64,000 nt of DNA from Bacteroidetes bacterium ADurb.Bin013 (lineage in GTDB: Bacteria > Bacteroidota > Bacteroidia > Bacteroidales > UBA932). Under the pieces are notes generated by a model. That model was not told the origin of the DNA. It did not search any database and saw only the letters and a list, made by a program, of their open reading frames with translations. The position numbers were made by a program, and so were the translations under genes. Numbering within the stretch: the stretch's first letter is position 1; every line of letters begins with the position of its first letter. The stretch is from the NCBI GenBank assembly GCA_002071385.1, contig MWFB01000007.1, positions 1-64,000 of the forward strand, given 5' to 3'. Below are positions 7,747-16,025 of the stretch, one piece after another.

Positions 7747-7950
7747 TCAGCCCCCGCTGATGAGATGGATGATATCCAGACGGTCACCGTTTTCTACCAG
7801 GGTTGAGGCAAACGCTTCTTTGGATATGATGTTTCCATTCAGCTTTACTATCAGCATTTTGAAATGGAAGGATTTTTCTTCCATGACCCGGGCAATGGTC
7901 ATGGGACCGCCAGGGAACGTTTCTTTTCTGTTGTTCAAGGTGATGGTCAT
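7747..7950 (-). CDS. ThiS/MoaD-like sulfur-carrier protein
   Basis: A 67-residue ubiquitin-fold protein ending in Gly-Gly (HLISGG), the tail that is adenylated and thiocarboxylated in ThiS and MoaD. The LVENGDRLDIIHLISGG end is typical. It overlaps the ThiF-like gene by ATGA and precedes the SUOX-like lipoprotein. ThiS and MoaD are hard to tell apart at this length; the neighbours (WtpA, AOR, moa/moe genes) argue for molybdopterin or tungstopterin dithiolene sulfur transfer rather than thiamine. No moaE is present in the window. Confidence 0.8.
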   Translation of the reverse strand: MTITLNNRKETFPGGPMTIARVMEEKSFHFKMLIVKLNGNIISKEAFASTLVENGDRLDIIHLISGG

Positions 7951-8546
7951 TGGGATGGTGCTTTTGTTGTCAATAAGATCTCCAGTACAATATCTGCCTG
8001 CATCATGGCAACCAGGCCAACACGAGGGGCCATCAGGGGCACTTCCGTTTCATGGGTATCCAGCTGATGTCCGCAAACATACAAATTACCGGAACGCTGC
8101 ACCCGGAGCTTATCCGAATGACCCCACCCGGCTATGCCCGAACCCATGACAAGGGGGATGTGGGAAAGGTTTTCTGTCATCCAGGTAGCAAACCATTCTT
8201 TTTCAGCCGCCATGTCAAAGGCTTCAACCACAACATGACAACACGAAAACAGCTCTCTGGCATTGCGGGCGGTCACACTTCCGTAAAACAAGGTAAGCCT
8301 GGTACCGGAACTTATGCGCTGCAGATTATCCTGCAAAGCATAGACTTTGGGACGTCCCTCCTGGTCTGCAAAAAAGAATTGCCGGTCCAGGTTTTCCCGG
8401 GAAACAGTATCATGATCTGCAATCACCAGGTGTCCCAAACCGCTTCGCACCAGGGCAGAGGCAACATTCGAACCCAGTCCGCCTGCTCCTGCAATGCCTA
8501 CACATTTTTTAGCCAACAGGGCCCTTATGTTTTCTTTTACCTTCAA
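7947..8546 (-). CDS. ThiF/MoeB-family sulfur-carrier adenylyltransferase
   Basis: An E1-like enzyme of about 199 residues that activates the C-terminal Gly of the carrier encoded next to it (ATGA overlap). It shows the nucleotide motif GIAGAGGLGSN, the following D in IADHD, and the ENLDRQFFF segment of the family. The start is uncertain: the open frame reaches a TTG at 8576, but a TAnnTTTG promoter element (8566-8573) lies inside that extension. A TTG at 8546, just before the KVKENIRALLAKK lead-in common in this family, is the best start. The C-terminal region is short, as in the stand-alone ThiF-like proteins, and lacks a rhodanese domain. Confidence 0.8.
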   Translation of the reverse strand: MKVKENIRALLAKKCVGIAGAGGLGSNVASALVRSGLGHLVIADHDTVSRENLDRQFFFADQEGRPKVYALQDNLQRISSGTRLTLFYGSVTARNARELFSCCHVVVEAFDMAAEKEWFATWMTENLSHIPLVMGSGIAGWGHSDKLRVQRSGNLYVCGHQLDTHETEVPLMAPRVGLVAMMQADIVLEILLTTKAPSQ

Positions 8547-8552
8547 TTTCTT

Positions 8553-8560
8553 TATTTTTG
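8553..8560 (+). promoter_or_regulatory. -7 element TATTTTTG of the AOR gene
   Basis: TATTTTTG on the plus strand, 29 bp before the AOR ATG. It interleaves with the promoter of the divergent ThiF operon, so the two units share one short control region. Confidence 0.5.
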
Positions 8561-8565
8561 CATGA

Positions 8566-8573
8566 CAAATATA
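8566..8573 (-). promoter_or_regulatory. -7 element TATATTTG of the thiF-thiS-lipoprotein-wtpA operon
   Basis: TATATTTG on the minus strand; transcription would begin near 8560. This decides against the longest reading frame of the ThiF gene, which would begin inside the promoter. Confidence 0.5.
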
Positions 8574-8589
8574 CAATAAAACACCTTTT

Positions 8590-10740
8590 ATGCATGCGAT
8601 GATAACAAACCGTGAAGTCCTGGCAAGGATCCCTTATACATGGAAACCGCTGGACAAAGGATACTCGGATCAAAGCCTCTATGTAAATCTGAGTACGTTC
8701 AGCGCAGAAGTCCGTCCCATAGCGCCGGAGGTGAAAGAAAAGTTCATAGGCGGCAAGGGCTATGGTCTTCGCCTGTTGTGGGATGCAGTCACACCACGGA
8801 CAAAATGGAGTGATCCCGAGAACGAGATCGTGATATCGGGAGGTCCCGTATGCGGTATCACCCAGTATTCAGGCACGGGCAAGAGTATTTGCGTGGGACT
8901 GTCTCCATTGACCGAAGGGGTGGTGGATTCCAATGTCGGGGGACATTTTGGCCCGCATTTGAAATTTGCGGGATTTGATGCCCTGGAGGTACAGGGAATT
9001 GCTCCCCGGGAGATCATCCTCTATATCAACGGTGTAGATCATGAGATAGAATTTTTTGTTCCTCCTGCTGGCATGCACGTTGATTCCCACCTGCTTGCAG
9101 AGGAGCTTCACCATATGTTTGCCGACAGCGAAAGCGACAAATTGAACATATCCGTGGTATCGACCGGGCAGGCTGCCGACCATTCCCTTATTGGCATGCT
9201 CAATTTCTCTTTTTATGATGTGAAGCGTAAAAAGATAAGGTTGAAACAGGCCGGCAGGGGCGGGCTCGGCACGCTGATGCGGCACAAGAACGTGCGCGCC
9301 ATCGTGGCCAGGATACCCAAGGTATCGGGAACACTGAACAACGTGGTGGACATGCCGGCCGTCCTGGAGCGTGGCAGGCGTTTTACACGCGAAATGAATG
9401 AACTGGACGATCAACAGTGTCAGATGAGAAAGGTGGGGACTGCTCACCTGATGGGTGTCATGGAAAAGTACGACCTGCTCCCGGTTATGAATTTCAAATA
9501 TGGGGATCATAAGGACTGCCATAAAATTGATATGGAAGTCTGGAAAAAACACTTTACCCAGGGGGTGCCCGATGGATGCTGGCTGGGGTGTACCATGATG
9601 TGTGCCAAGGGCGTGGATGATTTTGAGTTGAGAACCGGACCCTATAAGGGAAGCAGGGTGCTTGTGGACGGACCGGAGTACGAAACGGCTGCAGCCCTGG
9701 GTTCCAACATGGCCGTTTTTGATCCGCTCTATGTCATAGAACAGAATTTCTATTGTGATACATACGGTATCTGTACCATATCCTGGGGAAATATCATGGC
9801 CTTCATAATGGAATGCTGGGAAGCAGGGGTCCTTGACAAAGAAAGGACGGGAGGTTTGGATTTCACCTGGGGAAATGCAAAGGATGCGCTGGAATGCATG
9901 CACCAGCTGGCCCGGGGAGAGGGTTTCGGCCTGATAGCCGGACTGGGAGTAAGGAAAATGAAGGAAATGTTCATTGAAAAAGGGTGGGGCGATGCCTCTT
10001 TCCTTAATGATATTGCCATGGAAAACAAGGGTATGGAATATTCCATGTACATTTCCAAAGAGTCTCTTGCCCAGCAGGGAGGCTATGCTATGACCAATAA
10101 GGGTCCCCAGCACGACGAGGCATGGCTGATCTTCATGGACATGGTCAATAACCAGATCCCCACCTTTGAAGACAAGGCAGAGGCTCTGCACTATTTTCCC
10201 ATGTTCAGGACATGGTTCGGACTGGCTGGTTTTTGCAAGCTGTGCTGGAATGACGTGGAACCTGCTGATAATGCCAAAACCGCAGAACCTGCCAAGGTCC
10301 CCGAACATGTGGACAACTATGTGACCGTTTTCAATGCAGTGACCGGCAGCAACATAGATCAACACTCGCTGATCCGTATGTCGGAGAGGGTATACAATTT
10401 TCAGAGGGTGTTCAACATCCGCATGGGCAAAGGATTACGCATGCATGATGCACAGCCTTACAGGGCCTGTGGACCTGTGACCGTGGAAGAATACCTGTCA
10501 AGACAGGAAAGATACGACAAGCAGCTTAGGGAAGAAGCTGGCATTGATCCCTCCGGTATGACGTTGACAGAAAAACGCAATGCATTGCGCCGCTACAGGG
10601 AAGACCGTTACGAGAAACTCCTGGATGCTGTGTACAAGCGCCGTGGCTGGAATAACAACGGGGTACCCAGGGTGGAATTCCTGAAAGAGATTGGAATGGA
10701 CCTGCCTGAATTACTGGAAGTAGTTGCCCCGCTTCAGTAG
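8590..10740 (+). CDS. Aldehyde:ferredoxin oxidoreductase family tungstoenzyme
   Basis: A 716-residue cytoplasmic enzyme of the AOR family, which carry tungsten bound by two pterins plus one 4Fe-4S cluster. Family marks are the N-terminal fold (FIGGKGYGLRLLW; ISGGPVCG; SPLTEGVVDSNVGGHFG; AGRGGLGTLMRHKNVRAI), a cysteine cluster CWLGCTMMC (Cys 330, 334, 338), a further pair GFCKLCW (549, 552), and the C-terminal RRGWNNNGVP segment. The first motif is C-x3-C-x3-C rather than the usual C-x2-C-x3-C, and the protein is about 100 residues longer than classical AOR. The substrate cannot be deduced; aldehydes are the default, and other branches of the family act on different compounds. No ferredoxin or electron-transfer subunit is adjacent. 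Confidence 0.9.
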   Translation: MHAMITNREVLARIPYTWKPLDKGYSDQSLYVNLSTFSAEVRPIAPEVKEKFIGGKGYGLRLLWDAVTPRTKWSDPENEIVISGGPVCGITQYSGTGKSICVGLSPLTEGVVDSNVGGHFGPHLKFAGFDALEVQGIAPREIILYINGVDHEIEFFVPPAGMHVDSHLLAEELHHMFADSESDKLNISVVSTGQAADHSLIGMLNFSFYDVKRKKIRLKQAGRGGLGTLMRHKNVRAIVARIPKVSGTLNNVVDMPAVLERGRRFTREMNELDDQQCQMRKVGTAHLMGVMEKYDLLPVMNFKYGDHKDCHKIDMEVWKKHFTQGVPDGCWLGCTMMCAKGVDDFELRTGPYKGSRVLVDGPEYETAAALGSNMAVFDPLYVIEQNFYCDTYGICTISWGNIMAFIMECWEAGVLDKERTGGLDFTWGNAKDALECMHQLARGEGFGLIAGLGVRKMKEMFIEKGWGDASFLNDIAMENKGMEYSMYISKESLAQQGGYAMTNKGPQHDEAWLIFMDMVNNQIPTFEDKAEALHYFPMFRTWFGLAGFCKLCWNDVEPADNAKTAEPAKVPEHVDNYVTVFNAVTGSNIDQHSLIRMSERVYNFQRVFNIRMGKGLRMHDAQPYRACGPVTVEEYLSRQERYDKQLREEAGIDPSGMTLTEKRNALRRYREDRYEKLLDAVYKRRGWNNNGVPRVEFLKEIGMDLPELLEVVAPLQ

Positions 10741-10764
10741 TAAAGGTTCATTAGTTGTAAAAAG

Positions 10765-10805
10765 GTGTTGACACCATCATTGGATGATGTCAACACTTCT
10801 TTTTA
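10765..10805. terminator. Bidirectional hairpin terminator between AOR and htpG
   Basis: Stem gtgttgac (10765-10772) / gtcaacac (10789-10796), a 3-nt bulge, then atcat/atgat around a 3-nt loop, followed by ttcttttta. On the other strand the hairpin is followed by CTTTTTAC. The htpG stop codon (10777-10779) lies inside the hairpin. Confidence 0.8.
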
Positions 10806-12624
10806 TAAACGTGCTGAGGGCTTCTCCCTTTAGCAGGTTATTGGCCAGCAGGGCCAGGTCGCAGATCTGGCTTACCAGGTTCCTGTCTTTTGTTTCTCGT
10901 ATCCTTTGCACCAGGGGATGCTCAAAATTCACCACCAGGTTATAAGATTCGGGCATGGTTCCCATGAAGTTCATGCCTCCGCCCAATGCCGACATTTCCC
11001 GGTAACGTCTCATCCATTCTCCCCTGGTAATGACCACAGGCAGCTGTTGTGAGCCCATGTTCTCAAATGCCACTGTAAAAGTGGCTTCTTTGGGCAGTAC
11101 TTCCTGGAAAAGTTCACGCAGGGCTTTTTCTTCGTCTTCGCTGATATCCGGTTTGGCAATATCTTCCTTTGGAATCAGTTTTTCAGGAGTATCCGAGTCA
11201 ATACGTACAAAGCGGACGTCTTTCATTTTTGATTCCAGCAGGTTCACAAAGTGGGCGCAAAGAGGTGAATCCAGCAGCAACACATCGTATCCCTTGTCTT
11301 TGGCCACCCCAATGTAGGCAAACTGCTCTTCCGTGTTTGTAGCGTACAGGTATACAAGCTTTTTGTCTTTGTCTTTTTGGTTGGATTCGATAAGGGTTGC
11401 GTATTCCTCGAAACTAAGGTATTTCCCATCGGTGTTTTTAAGCAGGGCAAACTTAAGGGCCCGGTCGTAGAATTTTTCTTCCGTAAGCATTCCATATTCA
11501 ATGAAGAGCTTAAGGTTGTCCCATTTTTCCTCCAGAGAGGGCCTGTCGTTTTTAAAGATCTCTTCAAGCCGGTCTGCGACCTTGCGTGTGATATGGGCAG
11601 AGATTTTCTTCACGTTGGAATCGCTCTGCAGGTAACTCCTGGAGACATTGAGCGGGATATCCGGTGAATCAATCACACCGTGCAGAAGGGTAAGAAAATC
11701 AGGTACAATGCTTTCCACGTTATCTGTGACGAAAACCTGGTTGCAATAAAGCCGGATCTTATTGCGTGTAACTTCCAGCTTGTCTTTTATCCTGGGAAAA
11801 TACAGCACCCCGGTCAGTTTGAATGGATAATCCACATTCAGGTGTATCCAGAACAGGGGCTCTTCCGCCAGGGGGTATAGTTTTTCGTAAAAAGCCTTAT
11901 AGTCCTCATCTTTCAGGTCTACCGGCTTCCTGGTCCAGAGGGGGGTCACGTCATTGATGATCCGGTCTTTGTCCAGGACTACCTCTTTGCCGTCTTTCCA
12001 CTCCTTTTCTTTCCCGAAGGCAATCTCTACCGGAAGGAAACTGCAGTATTTGTTGAGTAATTCATTGATTTTACTTTCCTGAGCATACGACTGATACTCC
12101 GCGTAGAGGTGCAGGATGATGTCCGTTCCCCTGTCTTGCTTATCGGCCGGTTCCATGGTGTATTCGGGAGTTCCCTTACAGGTCCAGCGGACTGCCTGTG
12201 CTCCCTCTTTCCAGCTCTTTGTGACAATTTCGACTTTTTTTGCCACCATGAAACTGGAATAAAAACCCAATCCAAAATGTCCTATAATGTTGTTTTCCTG
12301 ATCTTTGTATTTTTCCAAAAATTCACCTGCACTAGAAAAAGCGATCTGGTTGATATACTTTTCCACTTCTTCTTCCGTCATACCTATACCACGGTCAGAC
12401 ACGGTAATCATAGACTTGTCCTTGTCTGAGCTCACCCTGATGGTAAGGTCACCCATTTCGCCTTTGAAATCACCTTTTGCTGCCAGTGCCTTAAGTTTTT
12501 GAGTGGCATCTACTGCGTTGGAAATCAACTCTCTGAGAAAAATTTCGTGGTCTGAATAGAGAAATTTTTTGATAACCGGAAAAATATCCCCGGTTGTAAC
12601 ACCAATGGTTCCTTTATTTTTCAT
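10777..12624 (-). CDS. htpG: Molecular chaperone HtpG (Hsp90)
   Basis: A 615-residue Hsp90. The N-terminal ATPase region shows FLRELISNAVDA, SDRGIGM and IGHFGLGFYSSFMVA; the middle domain shows LYFPRIKD and NVSRSYLQSD (NVSRE-like, the conserved catalytic-loop region). Length is close to E. coli HtpG. It folds and maintains client proteins in the cytoplasm. It is transcribed alone: the neighbour downstream is convergent, and the gene upstream on the same strand ends 68 bp away. No TAnnTTTG element is apparent in front of it, which might reflect use of a stress promoter; this is inference from absence. Confidence 0.97.
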   Translation of the reverse strand: MKNKGTIGVTTGDIFPVIKKFLYSDHEIFLRELISNAVDATQKLKALAAKGDFKGEMGDLTIRVSSDKDKSMITVSDRGIGMTEEEVEKYINQIAFSSAGEFLEKYKDQENNIIGHFGLGFYSSFMVAKKVEIVTKSWKEGAQAVRWTCKGTPEYTMEPADKQDRGTDIILHLYAEYQSYAQESKINELLNKYCSFLPVEIAFGKEKEWKDGKEVVLDKDRIINDVTPLWTRKPVDLKDEDYKAFYEKLYPLAEEPLFWIHLNVDYPFKLTGVLYFPRIKDKLEVTRNKIRLYCNQVFVTDNVESIVPDFLTLLHGVIDSPDIPLNVSRSYLQSDSNVKKISAHITRKVADRLEEIFKNDRPSLEEKWDNLKLFIEYGMLTEEKFYDRALKFALLKNTDGKYLSFEEYATLIESNQKDKDKKLVYLYATNTEEQFAYIGVAKDKGYDVLLLDSPLCAHFVNLLESKMKDVRFVRIDSDTPEKLIPKEDIAKPDISEDEEKALRELFQEVLPKEATFTVAFENMGSQQLPVVITRGEWMRRYREMSALGGGMNFMGTMPESYNLVVNFEHPLVQRIRETKDRNLVSQICDLALLANNLLKGEALSTFIKRSVDIIQ

Positions 12625-12691
12625 AATTGTCCTGTTGTTGAAGATTATGACCCCAGGAAGTCAAAAATCGTTCCAATGACAGAAATGATGA

Positions 12692-15600
12692 CTATTTGTC
12701 AGTATTGAAGAAATCCATGCATTCTTTTACCAGGCGTTCCTGCTGCTCTTCTGTTTCCAGGGTTTCCAGCGGGAACCCCAGGGTAACAATACGGTAATCA
12801 CCACGGTAGGCAACACCTGCGCTCAGCCGGTTGTCCCTGTAGCGAAATATCGTAAACGCACCTTCATCTGCCGGCTCAAGGGCATCTGGAGATTCCACCG
12901 GATATATGTAGGGATTCAGGCCTGTACGGAAAGAGTAAGTCGTGTTTCCCAAAGTAGTTCCCCTGTAAAAGGCTGTGATCGGGGAGGGGGCGACCATGAT
13001 CTCTCCGGTTTTTGACCCGAAGCCGGAGCGAAAACGGAATTTCAGGGTCTCCATGGCAAAACGGCGTGACAGGGTGTCTTTTCCGGTTTCATCCCAAAGT
13101 TCTCTTGCCACGTAAGCCCCGGTAATGATCATGTTGCCTCCTCGTTGGGCATACTCAGTGAGTTTACGCTGCAAGGCCTGTGGAAATGCCTTGAAAGCGT
13201 GCGTTCCGTTATCTGTCCCTCCGCGATGCACCTGCTTTTGTTTTCCCAAGATCAGGTCCAGTGCGAAAAAATCCGTGGCATCATATGCAGGGTAATCCTC
13301 AGTAAATGCCCGGAGGCTTGAAGAAACGTAACTGTATCCCGCACGGGCAAAGGACTTGCCGTGTATGATGGGGTAGTCAAAAGTATTACCCGGAATCACT
13401 TTGGTTTCCCAATCGGCATGACTTGCGCCGAATCCGGGGGCATCGTCGTCCGCCCATCTGTTTTTGCGGCGGAACTCATATTGGGAACCCGTGTAGGAAA
13501 TGTCCGCCAGGTATGGAACACCATGATCCGAATAGTCCTGGAAACCGGCAAATAGTGAATCGTCCGAAGCAAAACTATCTGGAGCCGATACGCGGGTGAA
13601 TCCATTGATTATCAATATTTTACCCTTTTCCTCCCCTGCAGGGGCCTTGTACAGGCTCACCGTTTCAGAAGGGAAGCTTTCTCCGCCCCGGTTTACGGCC
13701 GTGACACGGAAACTGTAATGTATCCCTTCGCGTAACGTGATTTCGGCCTTATTCTCCAAAACGAAAACTCCCTGATCAAAGGACTCTTTTTCATCTCCTG
13801 TCCGGGTATAGACCACATACCCCAGGGGTTCGGCGGTAGGTTCCAGCGGATCTGTAGTGGGTTTCCATGTCAGCAATGCCTGCCCGCTTTCAGAAAAATC
13901 CACTGCCATGCTTTGGACAGGAAGGGGTTGGACCACGTATTCAAATCCCAGGGTGCTGCTCAGATAACGCAGCATTCCCTTGTAAATGGCACGGCTTACG
14001 GTAAAGCGGAACATAGGGTCCAGCCCGTAACGCATATCGGCCAGGTTCTGGTGGGAAAGCAGTTCCAGGAGCATGGCAGGGACCTGTGCCATACGGCTTT
14101 CAGCATAGGAACGGTTCCAGATGCCCCTTCTTGTCCAGTCGGGATTCCACAGGGCACGGATGTCATTGACTATCTGGGTTTGCACTATGTCTGTATAATC
14201 CCTGGAAGTGAGACGGCTTTGACCCGTTGGCAACAATTCTGTTCCATCACTATCGCGGGTATATATGGCCAAAGTCCCAATTATGCTGTCGTTCAAGGTG
14301 ACACCGGCATCGGTGTGAAAAGCAAGGGAAAGGTCAATAGGTATCTTCAAGCCTGGATTGTCAGGGTGCTTTTCCGATCCGCCGGCCAGGGCATTCACCC
14401 AGCGCCCCCTGGAAGAATAGTCATCTATGTAATCATGTTCACCTTCATAATAGGTATAAACCGAGTCGGCAAATCCTGCCCACTGCAGCCAGTAACGAGC
14501 ACCTTCGGTAAACCTGGGGTAATTGCTCACCTGGGGAGGGATCTCAATATTGCCGTATGAAGCAAGGATGGCAGTGTCCTGGATAAACCGTCCGATATTT
14601 CCTGTTCCTCCGCCAAATTTTACAGCATCGGCAGTGATGATGGCATTGACTTCACCGCTAAGATTGGATAGTGTAACCCGGCCCCCGAGGTTCCTGCCTT
14701 TGTCAAAAGCAAAAGTCCCCAGGTAGACCCAGGTCCCGCCACCCATCTGCTGGTTAACACGGAACACTTCGCTGCCTCCCTTATGGTGAACTGTATAACG
14801 CGCATCGCGGGCGCTGATTGGAAGGCTGGCATAAGACACATAAACGGCGTACCTTCCTGTTTCAGGAATATTCGGTATCCATGCAGCAGAAGAAGGCTGC
14901 ATGACAACCTTTTTATTCAAATCGGGATTGTACGTGACGATCCTGCGATAGGTACCCATACGGAAAGGATTGTCAAAATAGGTGTATACATCCTTTTTAT
15001 GGGCAAAACCCTGGCCGTTCTCCTCATCGGTACGCCACAGGTATGTTCCGGCCTGTTCGTTGTAGCCGCTTTCCGGGTTATCGTTGTCCACAATGACCTC
15101 ATGGATCTGGGTGTCCCTTTCACGTGGTAACAATACTGTTGCTCCGGCGTTTTCCAGCATGGGAGTAAGGAAAGGAAGCACATAAGACATGGTGTACAAA
15201 TCTTCAACAGTCTGGAACAGCCTGGCTCGCTGCCATTCCCAACGGGCCAGTTTCTGGTCGTAGTACAATCCATGACTGTGCCATAGTGCGATATGCCTGT
15301 TTTGCAATCCATTGGTGATTTCAAACGGACGGTTCTCCTTGTAAACAAGGGGTGTCGGGCCCAGATCCGGCCACTGGTGCCTGTTGTGTTTCCTGGTGTC
15401 TTTTTTCAATGCAGAGATGGCTTCCAGCTTTTCCAGATTATTGGAGGCCCGCCGTTTTTCCAGTTTGTACTGCAAGGCGATTTCCTGGGGTGTCCCTTTC
15501 TTCGGCTGGATCTTTGCCGGTGCTTTTCTGCTTATTTCGGTGGCAGCCTGGTACTCTTTTTTGTTTTTTTCTACCTGTTTTTTGTCAGTGATTCTACGTT

Positions 15601-15982
15601 CGGGATCATAATAGGCAGGGATGAGTTCTTCCAGGTCCTTGTTGTCTGTCAGGACCCTGATGTTGTAATTGTTATATTGCGGAGGCAGGAAATGGAGTAT
15701 GGTCTGAAAAACCCTTGCTGCATTCTCCTTCCTTATTGGAAATTCGGCCATACCTGTTGTAAAGTTGCATGTGATGTGCTGGTGCCTCTCATCCAGGACG
15801 ACACTTCCCAAACGTATACCGGATATGCGCATCACTCCGTCAGAGAGGATGGTTTTGAGCGAATCGGCAAGTTTTAAGGTAGCTGTGCTGTCAAGGAGCG
15901 GAGGAAAGGAATGATTTTGTGCTTTGGCCCCGACATAGAAAAGAATTATGATGGCAGCCGTCAGAATGGTCCTTTTTCTCAT
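12692..15982 (-). CDS. Secreted N-acetylmuramoyl-L-alanine amidase-like protein with golvesin and FN3 domains
   Basis: A 1096-residue exported protein (signal to AKAQ, about residue 21). An amidase_3-like fold is split: WHSHGLYYD (234-242), MLENAGATVLLPRERDT (275-291), AFHTDAG (554-560) and MLLELLSHQN (637-646) match the positions of the metal- and substrate-binding segments of that family. A golvesin C-terminal-like beta domain (AAWIPNIPETGRYAVYVSY to DAVKFGGG, about 366-459) is inserted in the middle. A fibronectin type III domain follows (about 685-778) and a further domain fills 790-1096. Such proteins are often labelled xanthan lyase in databases, without support here. A likely role is cell-wall or glycopeptide processing outside the inner membrane. 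It has a promoter facing left at 16004-16011. Confidence 0.7.
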   Translation of the reverse strand: MRKRTILTAAIIILFYVGAKAQNHSFPPLLDSTATLKLADSLKTILSDGVMRISGIRLGSVVLDERHQHITCNFTTGMAEFPIRKENAARVFQTILHFLPPQYNNYNIRVLTDNKDLEELIPAYYDPERRITDKKQVEKNKKEYQAATEISRKAPAKIQPKKGTPQEIALQYKLEKRRASNNLEKLEAISALKKDTRKHNRHQWPDLGPTPLVYKENRPFEITNGLQNRHIALWHSHGLYYDQKLARWEWQRARLFQTVEDLYTMSYVLPFLTPMLENAGATVLLPRERDTQIHEVIVDNDNPESGYNEQAGTYLWRTDEENGQGFAHKKDVYTYFDNPFRMGTYRRIVTYNPDLNKKVVMQPSSAAWIPNIPETGRYAVYVSYASLPISARDARYTVHHKGGSEVFRVNQQMGGGTWVYLGTFAFDKGRNLGGRVTLSNLSGEVNAIITADAVKFGGGTGNIGRFIQDTAILASYGNIEIPPQVSNYPRFTEGARYWLQWAGFADSVYTYYEGEHDYIDDYSSRGRWVNALAGGSEKHPDNPGLKIPIDLSLAFHTDAGVTLNDSIIGTLAIYTRDSDGTELLPTGQSRLTSRDYTDIVQTQIVNDIRALWNPDWTRRGIWNRSYAESRMAQVPAMLLELLSHQNLADMRYGLDPMFRFTVSRAIYKGMLRYLSSTLGFEYVVQPLPVQSMAVDFSESGQALLTWKPTTDPLEPTAEPLGYVVYTRTGDEKESFDQGVFVLENKAEITLREGIHYSFRVTAVNRGGESFPSETVSLYKAPAGEEKGKILIINGFTRVSAPDSFASDDSLFAGFQDYSDHGVPYLADISYTGSQYEFRRKNRWADDDAPGFGASHADWETKVIPGNTFDYPIIHGKSFARAGYSYVSSSLRAFTEDYPAYDATDFFALDLILGKQKQVHRGGTDNGTHAFKAFPQALQRKLTEYAQRGGNMIITGAYVARELWDETGKDTLSRRFAMETLKFRFRSGFGSKTGEIMVAPSPITAFYRGTTLGNTTYSFRTGLNPYIYPVESPDALEPADEGAFTIFRYRDNRLSAGVAYRGDYRIVTLGFPLETLETEEQQERLVKECMDFFNTDK

Positions 15983-16003
15983 GGTCTTTTAATAATGAAA
16001 GGA

Positions 16004-16011
16004 CAAATATA
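16004..16011 (-). promoter_or_regulatory. -7 element TATATTTG of the amidase/golvesin gene
   Basis: Minus-strand TATATTTG, 21 bp before the ATG at 15982, in a 43-bp divergent gap shared with the DUF3810 promoter. Confidence 0.55.
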
Positions 16012-16012
16012 A

Positions 16013-16020
16013 TAACTTTG
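16013..16020 (+). promoter_or_regulatory. -7 element TAACTTTG of the DUF3810 operon
   Basis: TAACTTTG ends 5 bp before the ATG at 16026, leaving essentially no room for a leader; it starts 1 bp after the divergent promoter element. Confidence 0.55.
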
Positions 16021-16025
16021 TCTAT

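Noticed and set aside
8869-10365. 498-codon open frame on the minus strand opposite the AOR gene
   Set aside because: It is a shadow of the well-supported AOR gene; the translation has no domain-like pattern and no promoter or start context.
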